A DNA stretch of 63,371 nucleotides from Desulfobulbaceae bacterium (GTDB lineage: Bacteria > Desulfobacterota > Desulfobulbia > Desulfobulbales > SURF-16). Made by a program: the position numbers and the translations under genes. The notes under the pieces are model-generated. The model was given only the letters and a program-made list of their open reading frames with translations. It did no database searches and was not told the DNA's origin. The stretch's first letter is position 1. Every line of letters begins with the position of its first letter. The stretch covers positions 127,425 to 190,795 of the forward strand of contig PKTX01000004.1 in assembly GCA_002868945.1 (NCBI GenBank), read 5' to 3'. This document shows positions 50,819 to 60,103 of this stretch, piece after piece.

Positions 50819-52369
50819 TCAGCGCTCCGTCTTATAGTGACGGGGCTCAATACCGTATTTATGAATCTTATAGTTGATGATGCGCAGCGACGAATCAAGA
50901 TACTTGGCCGCCATGGTTTGATTGCCGTTGGTATGCTTGAGGGCCTCGACAATAAGCTCGCGTTCGAAATTTTCCACTGCCGCGGCAAAGGAGAGGGGGT
51001 TTTTCGCCGAGACATTGTCAGCGGCCTGCAGAGTGGGAGGCAGATGAAAACTTTTGATGGTATCGCCGTCACAGATAAGAACGGCCCGCTCTATACAGTT
51101 TTGCAACTCGCGCACATTGCCGGGCCAGTGATACTGAATAAGCAGATCGATGGCCGGCGTCGATATGCGCGAGATCTTCTTGTTATTCTCGCGGCAAAAT
51201 TCGGCCAGGAAATGTTCGGCCAGCAACAGGATATCAGTACGCCGCTTACGCAGGGGCGGCAGGTAGACCGGAAAGACATTGAGCCGATAGTAGAAGTCAT
51301 CGCGAAAGGTACCCGCCTCAACCGCCTTTTCCAGATCCACATGGGTGGCGGTAACCAGGCGTACATTACACTTTATGGGTGCAACGCCGCCTAAACGCTG
51401 AAACTCCCGATCCTGGATAACATTGAGCAGCTTGATCTGCACGGCCTGGCTCAATTCACCGATCTCATCCAGAAAGAGGGTGCCGCCCTCGGCCATCTCA
51501 AAACGCCCCTTCTTGACCGAGTCGGCGCCGGTAAAGGCGCCCTTCTCATGACCAAACAGCTCACTTTCAAGCAGGGTTTCCGGCAGGGCCGAACAGTTGA
51601 CCACCACAAAGGGCTTTTCAGAGCGATTGCTGTTGTAATGCAGGGCCTTGGCCACCAGAGTCTTGCCGGTACCCGACTCACCGCGCAACAGCACCGTGGC
51701 GTTGGAGTCCGCCACCCGATGGATCATATCAAAGACCTCCAACATCCGGGAACTGTTGCTGACAATATTACTGATCTTGTACTTGCCGGAAAGTTGGCGC
51801 TTCAGGGAGGTGTTCTCCCGAAGCAGGAGGCGCCGCTCCTCGTTTACCGCCTGGATACGCACAACCGCCTGGGCGATCAGACTGGAGAGGATGGTGAGAA
51901 ACTGCAGGTCGTTTTCAAAATTGACAACCAGGTCATACTCCCGATCGACACTGAGCGCACCGATGACTTGGCGGCCATGGGTGATGGGCACACAAAAAAA
52001 CGAAATCTGTTTCTGGGAGATATCACCCCGGGCCCTGGTCCGGTTGAGGAAAAGGGGCTCATCGCTGATGGAAGGCACCACTATGGGGGTGCCGCTGGCC
52101 ACCACGCGGCCGGTGATGCCCTCACCCATCTCATACTTGCCCCGCTTGCGGGCCTCGGCCGTCATGCCCTGGGCCACCTCAATCTCAAGCTGCGAGGTGG
52201 TGGGGTTGATAATAGTGACTGTGCCGTTATGCATACCATGGGTGGCGGCCAGCACCTCCATGATCTGCTCAAGACACTCGCGGAGATCTGTGGCCGAGGC
52301 CAGCACCTTGGTAATCTCATAGAGGCTGGTCACATCGGTAAATTCGTGAGGAGTGGAGTCGGTGGTCAT
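50819..52369 (-). CDS. NifA-like GAF-domain sigma-54 activator
   Basis: 516 aa. The GAF domain (about 15-170) ends in a charged linker. The AAA+ domain has GESGTGKT, GAFTGAD, LFLDEIGE and FRDDFYYRLNVFP, and the Fis-type HTH is LKHTNGNQTMAAKYLDSSLRIINYKI. The CX4C inter-domain motif of oxygen-sensitive NifA is absent, and no nif genes are in view, so the target is unknown. ATG 52369 begins the conserved protein. queH follows directly. Confidence 0.88.
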   Translation of the reverse strand: MTTDSTPHEFTDVTSLYEITKVLASATDLRECLEQIMEVLAATHGMHNGTVTIINPTTSQLEIEVAQGMTAEARKRGKYEMGEGITGRVVASGTPIVVPSISDEPLFLNRTRARGDISQKQISFFCVPITHGRQVIGALSVDREYDLVVNFENDLQFLTILSSLIAQAVVRIQAVNEERRLLLRENTSLKRQLSGKYKISNIVSNSSRMLEVFDMIHRVADSNATVLLRGESGTGKTLVAKALHYNSNRSEKPFVVVNCSALPETLLESELFGHEKGAFTGADSVKKGRFEMAEGGTLFLDEIGELSQAVQIKLLNVIQDREFQRLGGVAPIKCNVRLVTATHVDLEKAVEAGTFRDDFYYRLNVFPVYLPPLRKRRTDILLLAEHFLAEFCRENNKKISRISTPAIDLLIQYHWPGNVRELQNCIERAVLICDGDTIKSFHLPPTLQAADNVSAKNPLSFAAAVENFERELIVEALKHTNGNQTMAAKYLDSSLRIINYKIHKYGIEPRHYKTER

Positions 52370-53090
52370 GCGCTTTTCTTCTTTGGTGGCCACTGGCCCG
52401 AAATAGTGATCATGATCACAGCGGATCACCAACACCGCTGCACAACAAGGACCTGCCGGAAGAACCGATCGGCCCATAAGAGGAGAAACCAGCTCAGAGG
52501 ATCAGGAGTGCGGCCGGCATGCAGATGCCCCTGTTTTTTTCTGATGACCAGCACGTCTCAGTCACAGGAGATCACCTTGCCCCATGCCCCTCCAGTTTGC
52601 CCGGCAGAAGAAGAGAATGAGGAGTGCAGAAATCACAGATGCCTGTCAGTGCACATATCCTGTGGGGGACAGCACCTCCTCCCCACACACCTCACTGGCC
52701 ACCTTGTGCCTTGAACCTGGTATCTCACCCTTTATGAGGAATGGCTGAGATGCAGTGGTAATCAGCTTTTTTACACATCCCTGGACCTGAACAACCGCTT
52801 GCCGGTCAACAGGCCGCTGCTACCTGTATTACAATTTTGAAAAAAAATCGAGCACTTTTGTGCCACAAAAAGAGGTAATATCTTCATGCGCCTGCCCCAT
52901 GTCATCGGCAAGCCGTCGGCGGGATGCTACCGGACAGGTGACTATCCAGCAAAGGGCAAAAAACTTGCACCCCCCCGGGGTGTAACTGTTCAGATGTGCC
53001 TCAGGTTTGGACAAGCAGGCCGACGAGCTGGAATCTCTCTCCAAGAGGAGGCCTGATCGTTCAAAGATGGGGTGCAGCTGGACAGCTACA
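52370..53090. other. Intergenic with R3 repeat
   Basis: About 720 bases. An R3 copy lies at 52938-52994. A short frame from 52866 (MRLPHVIGKPSAGCYRTGDY) runs through it and is not supported. No clear sigma-54 or sigma-70 promoter for the NifA-like gene could be fixed. Confidence 0.45.
52938..52994 (+). repeat. R3 repeat copy
   Basis: Second copy of the family at 35083-35139: ACTATCCAGCAAAGGGCAAA, a variable C/G-rich centre, and GTAACTGTTCAG. It lies in the spacer upstream of the NifA-like gene. Confidence 0.7.
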
Positions 53091-53345
53091 CTACTTCTCG
53101 CACTGGACGGGACAGATAACCATCACTTCATCTTTGTTTAAACTGAGGAAATCGGTCTGATGAAGAATCTCGCCGGTATTGATATTGGTAACAACGGCAT
53201 CGGTTACCGGAATAAAGGTTGTCTCTGATGCGCCCAGATAATCGGTCATCCTCTCTTGGGGCAAAAGATGAATAACTCCCTCTATCTTGAGGCTGTCCGT
53301 GAAAATGACGGCCCGAAACTTTTCCTTTTCCACCTGAATATACAT
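53091..53345 (-). CDS. Small conserved protein of unknown function
   Basis: 84 aa, mostly beta-type: MYIQVEKEKFRAVIFTDSLK, IEGVIHLLPQERMTDYL, FIPVTDAVVTNINTGEILHQ and FLSLNKDEVMVICPVQ. This pattern is like the small single-domain sheet proteins that occur in many deltaproteobacteria; I cannot assign a function. GGAGGTGAGG gives a strong ribosome site. It has no coupled neighbour. Confidence 0.72.
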   Translation of the reverse strand: MYIQVEKEKFRAVIFTDSLKIEGVIHLLPQERMTDYLGASETTFIPVTDAVVTNINTGEILHQTDFLSLNKDEVMVICPVQCEK

Positions 53346-54044
53346 CTCCTCACCTCCCGGCGCCGGGCGCCCAAGAGAAGGCAGGCAAACAATAAGGAGA
53401 AAAAAAGATGCTCCGTTCAGGCTTGATCAGCGCCAAAACACAGGAACACTCCTCCTTGTCACCCACCTCCAGGTCTTCAAACAAATCGATACAACCGGCA
53501 GCGCTCTCCGGTGCACATCCGGAGAACCGCTTTTAACATGTATCCGGAACACAAAAGTCAGGCCATCTTGAATAATTGCTCTTTTACCCGATTTTTTCGT
53601 CGCTACGAAAATAAAAATCCTCACATATGCTCGATATGCTGCACCCCAAGTGCACCCGGAGTGTCGCAGGCTCCCTTACCTCTTTCAGGGCGCGGGTTTT
53701 ATTTTCTATGCTTCTCAAACTCGAACAGGTAAGCGAGCGGAGCGAGACTCCGAAAGGTCTAATTATTCGAGATACCCGTCAGAACGACTGATCATCAAGC
53801 TCTTCTTCTCTTTCATGAATTCTGACCCATGACTCCTGATTTCTCGGCAAACAGCGGCGCCTGGCAATTACAGGCGCCACTACGGCCAGGATATGGCCGG
53901 CGCCTGAAAAAGTCAACGTCTGGCCCCTGGTGACCTGCCAAAATGCACGTCCAGAACCACCCCCATGGGCATACCGACCGCCGACTGGCCAATATCTGTC
54001 CAGCAACAAGCTTTTTGAGAAATGACACGAGGAGCCTGTCGGAC
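53346..54044. other. Intergenic with composite R1/R2-related repeat
   Basis: About 700 bases without a supported gene. 53639-53726 matches R1 in the 1-96 orientation, but its centre is replaced by modules that are the inverse of R2 sequence at 47222-47328. A hairpin GGCGCCTG/CAGGCGCC lies at 53856-53878, downstream of the heptosyltransferase on the minus strand. Confidence 0.5.
53639..53760 (-). repeat. Composite repeat: R1-like ends with inverted R2 modules
   Basis: The edges read GCTGCACCCCAAGTGCAC and CTTTCAGGGCGCGG, as in R1. The inside carries GAGTGTCGCAGGCTCCCTTA and GCGAGCGGAGCGAGACTCCG, the inverse of the 47163-47407 element. This suggests insertion of one repeat into another. Confidence 0.55.
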
Positions 54045-55070
54045 TTAGACCGCAGTGCCAAAACGATCCTGGATCGCCTGGTGTACCATGTCCACGGTGA
54101 TCTCTTCCATACAGCGCCAGTTGGCGCACGGTTTCCAGCGATAGCAGGGCGAGCAGTCCAGCTCGCGGCGAATAACGGTGTGGATGGCGCCGTAGGGCCC
54201 GGTGCGGACCGGGTTAGCCGGTCCGAAAATAGCAAAAACCGGCACCTCTTTGGCTGCGGCTATATGCATGGGGCCGGTATCGTTGGTAACAAAAAAGGCA
54301 GCCTTTTCAATGACCACCACCAGTTCCTTCAGGTTGGTGCCACCGGCAATGGAAAGAGCCTTGTGGCCCGAGGCCGTCACAACCTCACGGGCCAGCTCCT
54401 TTTCGGACTGGCCGGCAATAACCACCACCGGCATATTGAGCCGGCCGGCAAGTTCACCGAAGCGCGCGGCAGGCCAGCGGTTGGCCGCCTTACCGGCCGA
54501 AGGTGCAAACACCGCGTATCGCGCCGGCAGCTCCCGGCAGATGGCCGGCTCATGGTCGTAGGGGGCAAAGGGGTAGACCACCTCGCTGGTATCGCAACCC
54601 AGGAGGGCGGCAAGTTTGAGGTAGCGATCAATGGCATGGATGGCATCGCCGCCCACAACCTTGCTGTTATAAAAGAAGGTGCTGCCCTCGTCGGAATCGG
54701 CAAAGCCGAGCCGCAGCCTGGCGCCGCCCGCCCAGGTCAACAGACCGCTGCGCAGCAGACCGGACAGGTCCACGGACACATCAAAACCCTGGCCGCGCAA
54801 GCCGTGCCAGAGCGCCTTGAGCTCCACCATGGTTCGGCCCATGTTGGCCGCCTTTTTCCAGCGCTGCTTGTCGAAAAGCCAGAGACGCCGGATAAGGGGA
54901 TGCCCCTCCAAAAAGGTGTGCAGGCCGGTGGCCACCAGCCAGTGGACCTCGCAGTGGGGATAGGTCTTTTTTATTGCCGCCAGAAAGGGCAGGCTATGGA
55001 CAATATCACCCAGGGCACTCGGTTTGATGATCAGAAGCTTCTCAATTTTCCTTAAAGAGCCGGGAGGCAT
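54045..55070 (-). CDS. GT9-family lipopolysaccharide heptosyltransferase
   Basis: 341 aa, two Rossmann-like halves. Typical GT9 features are LLIIKPSALGDIVHSLPFL, FAPSAGKAANRWP and VTNDTGPMHIAAA. It transfers heptose (or a related sugar) in lipopolysaccharide core synthesis; WaaC-like is the nearest type. AGGA precedes the ATG. The SGNH-hydrolase gene is 148 bases upstream, with an R2 fragment between. Confidence 0.9.
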   Translation of the reverse strand: MPPGSLRKIEKLLIIKPSALGDIVHSLPFLAAIKKTYPHCEVHWLVATGLHTFLEGHPLIRRLWLFDKQRWKKAANMGRTMVELKALWHGLRGQGFDVSVDLSGLLRSGLLTWAGGARLRLGFADSDEGSTFFYNSKVVGGDAIHAIDRYLKLAALLGCDTSEVVYPFAPYDHEPAICRELPARYAVFAPSAGKAANRWPAARFGELAGRLNMPVVVIAGQSEKELAREVVTASGHKALSIAGGTNLKELVVVIEKAAFFVTNDTGPMHIAAAKEVPVFAIFGPANPVRTGPYGAIHTVIRRELDCSPCYRWKPCANWRCMEEITVDMVHQAIQDRFGTAV

Positions 55071-55132
55071 AACATATCCTTGTTCCGCTGAAATGATGGG
55101 CAGGAGGGTAACAGCCTACAGAGTGGGGATAA

Positions 55133-55160
55133 CAGCCCGTTGAAAAACCTAGCGAGCACA
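55133..55160 (+). repeat. R2 fragment, one end only
   Basis: ATAA-CAGCCCGTTGAAAAA followed by CCTAGCGAGCACA, like the left end of the 47163 copy. No matching right end is seen within the spacer. Confidence 0.65.
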
Positions 55161-55218
55161 AAGGAGAGAGACAGAAACAACAGTGCTGCTGCCCATCCGC
55201 GCCGCTCACGGCAAACCT

Positions 55219-55731
55219 TCAGCCAAGGAGGGCAAGCCGATCTGCCAGAACAGCGGACCAGCGTCGATAGCCTTCGTCGCTGAGATGGACTCCATCATCA
55301 AGAAAACAGGAGGAGGTCTCAGCAGCCTGGAAGGATGCGCAGATATCCAGATACACGGCCCAGTCCTGCTTGGCAAGGGCTTTTACGTAATCATTGAGCC
55401 GGTCAGCCGTATCCGAAGCCAGCCAGGGCAGCTGCAGGGGCAGAAGGCTGCAGACACCGATCACGGCCCCGGCATAGGCGTGGTGCAGTTGGTTAAGTAA
55501 TCGTTCATAGAGGCCGACAAAGGCATAGTCGCTGTTCACCATGTTATTGGTGCCGATCATCAACACCACCTGCTCGGCACGGGGCTGACGCCGGATGATC
55601 CCGGGCAGACGGGCCAGACAACCGGCAACGCTGTCGCCGGGCAGACCGAGATTGACGCAGTGGCGCTCGGGAAAGCGGGCCTGCCAGTCGTAATAGGCTA
55701 TAAGAGAGTCGCCGATAAAAAGCGTCGCCAC
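55219..55731 (-). CDS. SGNH/GDSL-family hydrolase
   Basis: 170 aa. The blocks are all present: FIGDSL (block I Ser), LGLPGDSVAG, MIGTNNMVNSDY (block III) and DGVHLSDEGYRRW (block V Asp and His). It is probably an esterase or lipase acting on acyl groups or envelope glycans. The start is GTG at 55731 with GGAGGGG at good spacing, one base after the glgX stop, so translation should be coupled. The frame continues upstream within glgX. Confidence 0.82.
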   Translation of the reverse strand: MATLFIGDSLIAYYDWQARFPERHCVNLGLPGDSVAGCLARLPGIIRRQPRAEQVVLMIGTNNMVNSDYAFVGLYERLLNQLHHAYAGAVIGVCSLLPLQLPWLASDTADRLNDYVKALAKQDWAVYLDICASFQAAETSSCFLDDGVHLSDEGYRRWSAVLADRLALLG

Positions 55732-55732
55732 C

Positions 55733-57853
55733 TTAGCCCCTCCGCGTCTTGCTGTGCCTGGAGCGGGCCACAAGGACCACAGCCGCCATGCCGGCCACCT
55801 CCACCCTCTTTTTCCTCATGGGCGGCGCCTCATCCTCGGAGACAATATCGGCGGGTGATGGGGCCGCGGTATCGATGAGTCGCCGCCAGCTGCTCCGGCC
55901 ACCGGCAGGCGGCAGAGTGAAGCGGCAACTCTCCAGGGAGCTGTTGAGCATGACAAAAAAATCATCATCCCGCTCACCCTGCACCATATCGCCATGCAGG
56001 TGAAAGGCAAGACAGTGATTTTCCGGCGACCAGTCCATCTCACCCGGCTGCGTGGTCTGCCAGGTAATCTCCGGCGCATGCTCCAGGTCACTGAAAAACT
56101 CACAGCGGCGGAAGATATGATGACGGCGTCGCAGGGCAATGAGCATCCGGAAAAAACGGAGCTGCTCCTTGTTCTCCTCAGCCAGTTGCCAGTTGAGCCA
56201 GCTCAGCTCATTATCCTGGCACCATGCATTATTGTTGCCGAGCTGGGTGCGGCCGAACTCGTCGCCCGCCACCAGCATGGGCACGCCCTGGGAGAGCATA
56301 AGGATCACGGCCATGGTCCGCAGCCTGGTGCGGCGCAGAGCATTGACGACAGGGTCCGAGGTGGGGCCCTCCTCGCCACTGTTCCAGCTGATGTTATGAT
56401 TGTCTCCGTCCCGATTATCCTCGCCGTTGCGCAGATTATGCTTGTCGTTATAGCTGACCAGGTCCAGGAGGGTGAAGCCGTCGTGGCTGGTGATAAAGTT
56501 GATGGAGTTGTAAGGCGTCCGCTCACTCCACTTGTAGAGATCTGAGCTGCCGGCAATGCGGGTGGCCAGGGCGGCCACACTGTTATCGTAGCCGCACATG
56601 AAGCTGCGGACATCGTCCCGAAAGCGCCCGTTCCATTCGGCCCAGCGCCGGTGGGTGGAGAAGCTGCCCACCTGATAAACGCCGGCGGCATCCCAGGCCT
56701 CGGCAATAATCTTGGTATTGGCCAGCACCGGATCCTCGGCGATCTGCTCCACCATGGGCGGGTTGCTGAGGATCTCACCGTCCGGGCCACGCCCCAGGAT
56801 GGAGGCCAGGTCAAAACGAAAGCCGTCCACGTGCATATCCACCACCCAGTAGCGCAGGCAGTCCATGATAAAGTTGCGCACCAGGGGATGATTACAGTTA
56901 AAGGTGTTGCCGCAGCCGGAGAAGTTGAGATATTGGTTATTATCGTCAAGCAGGTAGTAAATGGGGTTATCCAGGCCGCGAAAGGAAAACATGTTGCCCT
57001 GATAATCGCCCTCGCCGGTATGGTTGAAAACCACGTCAAGGATAACCTCTATGCCGGCCTGATGAAAGGCCTTGACCATCTCCTTGAACTCGCGGATCTG
57101 GCCGTTGCTGGTGCCGCTGGCCGCATAGGCGGCCTTGGGGGCAAAAAAGGCAATGGGATTATAGCCCCAGTAATTCTTAAGAAAATCACCTGTTTCAGGA
57201 TCGCGAAAGAACTGTTCGTTCTCCACGAACTCAAAAACAGGCATGATCTCCACTGCGGTTACCCCCAATTCCAACAGATAGGGAATTTTCTGCACCAGGC
57301 CCAGATAGGTACCGGGATGCTCGACTGCGGCGCTTTCATGACAGGTAAACCCCCTGACATGCAGCTCATAAATAATGGAGTCCTTCAGCGGGATATTGAG
57401 GGGCCGGTCAACGCCCCAGTCAAAATCATCATGGCTGACAATGCCGCGCCGCACAAAATCGCGCTCCGTCTCATTGCCGGCCTTCAGCTCGAATAATTCG
57501 CCCCAGGAGCCGCCATTGCTCAGTCCCTTGGCATAGGGATCAAGGAGCAGGCGCTTGTGGTCATAGCAGTGACCGCTCCCCTCCGGATCATAGGGGCCGA
57601 CAACCCGAAAGCCGTAATCAATAACGGCCGGCAGTCCCCAGATCTGGATATGCCAGATATCACCGGTACGATTGACGGTCTGGTCCAGGACAAGCTCCTG
57701 CCATTTTTTGGTGTGGCCGGGCAGAAACAGGAGAAGGGAGACCTGCTCCCCATGCCGGCAAAAGAGGGAGAAGTTGACCCAATCTTCATGGAAACTGACA
57801 CCAAGGGGCAACGGCACTCCGGGACCAAGGGCGATGGGGGACGTTTTTTTCAT
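55733..57853 (-). CDS. glgX: Glycogen debranching enzyme GlgX
   Basis: 706 aa. An N-terminal CBM48 domain (about 10-130) and a GH13 catalytic domain follow. Catalytic residues are in VVDMHVDGFRFDLAS, KIIAEAWDAAG and NFITSHDGFTLLDLVSYN. It cuts alpha-1,6 branches of glycogen or amylopectin. The basic C-terminal tail (ARSRHSKTRRG) is unusual. Translation seems coupled to the SGNH hydrolase. No other glycogen genes are in the window. Confidence 0.93.
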   Translation of the reverse strand: MKKTSPIALGPGVPLPLGVSFHEDWVNFSLFCRHGEQVSLLLFLPGHTKKWQELVLDQTVNRTGDIWHIQIWGLPAVIDYGFRVVGPYDPEGSGHCYDHKRLLLDPYAKGLSNGGSWGELFELKAGNETERDFVRRGIVSHDDFDWGVDRPLNIPLKDSIIYELHVRGFTCHESAAVEHPGTYLGLVQKIPYLLELGVTAVEIMPVFEFVENEQFFRDPETGDFLKNYWGYNPIAFFAPKAAYAASGTSNGQIREFKEMVKAFHQAGIEVILDVVFNHTGEGDYQGNMFSFRGLDNPIYYLLDDNNQYLNFSGCGNTFNCNHPLVRNFIMDCLRYWVVDMHVDGFRFDLASILGRGPDGEILSNPPMVEQIAEDPVLANTKIIAEAWDAAGVYQVGSFSTHRRWAEWNGRFRDDVRSFMCGYDNSVAALATRIAGSSDLYKWSERTPYNSINFITSHDGFTLLDLVSYNDKHNLRNGEDNRDGDNHNISWNSGEEGPTSDPVVNALRRTRLRTMAVILMLSQGVPMLVAGDEFGRTQLGNNNAWCQDNELSWLNWQLAEENKEQLRFFRMLIALRRRHHIFRRCEFFSDLEHAPEITWQTTQPGEMDWSPENHCLAFHLHGDMVQGERDDDFFVMLNSSLESCRFTLPPAGGRSSWRRLIDTAAPSPADIVSEDEAPPMRKKRVEVAGMAAVVLVARSRHSKTRRG

Positions 57854-57874
57854 CTTACCTAGTAATAATTATTA

Positions 57875-57905
57875 TTGACAATATCTCAAATACTCTTCAT
57901 ATTAT
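57875..57905 (+). promoter_or_regulatory. AT-rich promoter-like pair upstream of the DUF1566 gene
   Basis: TTGACA (57875-57880) and TATTAT (57900-57905) are separated by 19 bases, a slightly long spacing. It would give a leader of about 110 bases that contains a GCCTGTC/GACAGGC hairpin (about 57965-57985). Confidence 0.4.
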
Positions 57906-58021
57906 AACATAGGGTTGCGCTTCTTGATGGGCTTTTCTCGCCGGCCGGAACCTTTATGGCTCGGGCCTGTCTATTTATGACAGGCTGCTATCCGCTAATA
58001 CTTTTACATGGAAGGTGATCT

Positions 58022-58966
58022 ATGGGACTCTTCGACAATCTTGCCATTGACAAAAAAATTACCCCAACCATCTACTGGGACCTGCTGCCGGCCGAGACCT
58101 TTTCCATCTTTGAGAGCTGGGGCGGCAAAGAGCGTATCTCCAATGACCGGGAACGCTTCTATTATTTCTTTATTGACGGCTGGGACGATCCGCCGAGCCT
58201 GCAGCTCATGGAACGGGGCATCAAACACGCCCGGGTGCTGGCCCGCATTGAAGCGCCCCGGGAACTGATCCAACAGGCCATGCGCGACGAGGGCAGATCC
58301 CACAGTCTTGACCGCAACTATGCCATTAATGACGCCCTCAAGCAGTGGCTGCTCACCAATGTGGTGGATGCCGACAACGCCTCCCTGGTCACCCCCCTGT
58401 TTGAGGACAACAGTGGGCCGACCGCCCTGGCCGGCCTGCCGGCGGCCGACACCCCCCTGCCCGCCGACATGCATACCATCTCCCTGCCCAACCAGGCCCG
58501 CCATGTGCAAGAGGAGGACATTCCCCATATTGTCAAAAACTACAACTTTTATGATGCGGTCCGCAATCCGCAGGGCCTCTTCAGAAACTTTCTGGTGGAC
58601 AGCGGCGACAACATCACGGCCACGGACAAGAGCACCGGCCTCATGTGGCAGCGGCACGGCATAGATATCACCTCCATCCGTAAGATGCGTAAACATGTTG
58701 AGGAGATGAACCGGGCCCGTTTCGCCGGTTATGACGACTGGCGACTGCCCACCATCGAGGAGGCCCTCTCCCTGATGACGCCGCAGAAAAATAGTGCCGG
58801 CCTCCACCTGGACCCCGCCTTTTCCGAGGATATCCCCTTCATCTTTGTGGCGGAGGAACGTACTCCGGGCGGCTACTGGTTCTGCGACTACAAGCAGGGC
58901 ACCGCCTTCTGGGCCTCCGGCACCATCCCCGGCGGCTTCGGCAGGGTCTGTCGAACGGCACGATAA
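58022..58966 (+). CDS. DUF1566-domain protein
   Basis: 314 aa, cytosolic by lack of a signal. The first 190 residues are unassigned. From about 195 the C-terminal part shows the Lcl/DUF1566 pattern: ITATDKSTGLMWQRHG, FAGYDDWRLPTIEEALSLM, YWFCDYKQGTAFWASGT and FGRVCRTAR. Such domains are often found in envelope or surface proteins of unknown function. GGAAGGTG precedes the ATG. It is a single-gene unit. Confidence 0.78.
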   Translation: MGLFDNLAIDKKITPTIYWDLLPAETFSIFESWGGKERISNDRERFYYFFIDGWDDPPSLQLMERGIKHARVLARIEAPRELIQQAMRDEGRSHSLDRNYAINDALKQWLLTNVVDADNASLVTPLFEDNSGPTALAGLPAADTPLPADMHTISLPNQARHVQEEDIPHIVKNYNFYDAVRNPQGLFRNFLVDSGDNITATDKSTGLMWQRHGIDITSIRKMRKHVEEMNRARFAGYDDWRLPTIEEALSLMTPQKNSAGLHLDPAFSEDIPFIFVAEERTPGGYWFCDYKQGTAFWASGTIPGGFGRVCRTAR

Positions 58967-59222
58967 GCAGAAAAAATCCCCCCTGTGCCTGGCTGTCCGA
59001 CCAGGAATCCAGCAATATATCAAGAGCGAAGGTGAGGAGAAAAGAGAGGCAACACCTCTTTTCTTCTCACCCCCCCCACTTCTGAATCCTGAATCCTGAA
59101 TTCTGAATTCTGGTTGTTACATTCGCTGCAAGGCAGTCCTTAAGCGCTGCCCTATCCGTAAAACTACCGAGAAACAACCCTTTCCCTTTGACATCATTCC
59201 ACCCGCGTGCTAGGTTACCCTG

Positions 59223-59345
59223 CTGGTGTCTGTCCAACCCGGAAAAGGTTTCTTGCATCCAAGAAATAAAAAACTGCGAAAAAATACGTAGAGGCATATA
59301 GTATATTCTCTGAGCATTGTCTTTTGAAGATGATGCAAAGAGGGG
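59223..59345 (+). repeat. Diverged R1 copy
   Basis: Starts TGTCTGTCCA and keeps AGGCATATA, TATTC and TGAGCATT in R1 order, with many changes between. The right terminal repeat is no longer recognisable. Confidence 0.55.
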
Positions 59346-59373
59346 GGCAGTCGCTCATCAACGGGGAACCCGT

Positions 59374-59423
59374 ATCCCACACAAAGATTATTCCAGCAAC
59401 CGCCCATGGCGGTTTTGCGGGAT
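59374..59423 (+). other. Hairpin-rich leader upstream of the polysaccharide export gene
   Basis: AACCGCC (59398-59404) pairs with GGCGGTT (59408-59414) over a CAT loop. Outside it, ATCCC (59374-59378) can pair with GGGAT (59419-59423). It lies 36-86 bases before the ATG. It does not match the c-di-GMP-I riboswitch core, so the role is open. Confidence 0.4.
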
Positions 59424-59459
59424 GGTGTAGCTTAAGCAATCATCGTTTGAGGGGGCGAG

Positions 59460-60065
59460 ATGATGCAAAAGATTCCATTCTCGATTCTGGCGCTGTCAAT
59501 CCTGACGCTGCTGGCACTTCTCGGCAGCCCATCAGCATGGGCCGAAGAGCAAAGCACGCCAGGCGCCGGTCCAGACCAATCCGGACAAGAATACCTCCTA
59601 GGCCCCGGCGACCTGATCCAGGTCCAGGTCTGGGATGAACCGGAGCTGTCCGGGCCACTGCGTATCCGCATGGATGGCCGCATCTCCCTGCCGCTCATCG
59701 GTGAGATAACCGCCGCCGGCCAATCCCCGCAAGCCCTTGCCAAACAATTGTCGGAACGTTTTGGCGCGGTTCTGGCCGAAGCATCGGTCAACGTAAGCCT
59801 CACGGAAAGCAACCAGCGTTACTATGTCCTCGGCAAAGTCAGTCAGCCTGGCGAATTCCCGATGAACACCCCTATCAATGTCCTCCAGGCCCTGGCCCGC
59901 AGCGGCGGCTTCCTTGAGTGGGCCAAGACCTCCGACATCCGGATTATCCGCTCCACCAGCAATCAGAACAAACTCCTGAACTTCGATTACGATTCAGTCA
60001 GCAAAGACGGGGATCTTGAGAATTTACCGTTGCTTGCCCCCGGCGACACCATAATTGTTCCCTAG
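59460..60065 (+). CDS. Wza-like polysaccharide export protein
   Basis: 201 aa with a signal peptide ending ...SPSAWAEE. The Poly_export domain (YLLGPGDLIQVQVWDEPELS) is followed by one SLBB region (VLGKVSQPGEFPMNTPINVL). It is shorter than Wza (about 380 aa), so it lacks the extra SLBB units and the outer-membrane helix of that protein. GAGGGGGCGAG precedes the ATG. It is the first gene of an exopolysaccharide locus. Confidence 0.88.
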   Translation: MMQKIPFSILALSILTLLALLGSPSAWAEEQSTPGAGPDQSGQEYLLGPGDLIQVQVWDEPELSGPLRIRMDGRISLPLIGEITAAGQSPQALAKQLSERFGAVLAEASVNVSLTESNQRYYVLGKVSQPGEFPMNTPINVLQALARSGGFLEWAKTSDIRIIRSTSNQNKLLNFDYDSVSKDGDLENLPLLAPGDTIIVP

Positions 60066-60103
60066 GGCCTCTCATTGTTTTTACTCTCGGTTTTCATCCT
60101 CCT

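Larger units (their letters stand above)
58967..59459. other. Intergenic with diverged R1 copy and structured leader
   Basis: Holds tandem GAATCCTGAATTCTG-type motifs (59079-59117), a diverged R1 copy (59223-59345) and a hairpin-rich stretch (59374-59423) just before the Wza-like gene. No gene is supported. Confidence 0.5.

Noticed and set aside
52866-53056. Possible small gene starting MRLPHVIGKPSAG
   Set aside because: It runs through the R3 repeat and has no ribosome site or homology pattern.
59346-59459. c-di-GMP (GEMM-I) riboswitch before the export gene
   Set aside because: The conserved core sequences of the riboswitch are absent; only simple hairpins remain.
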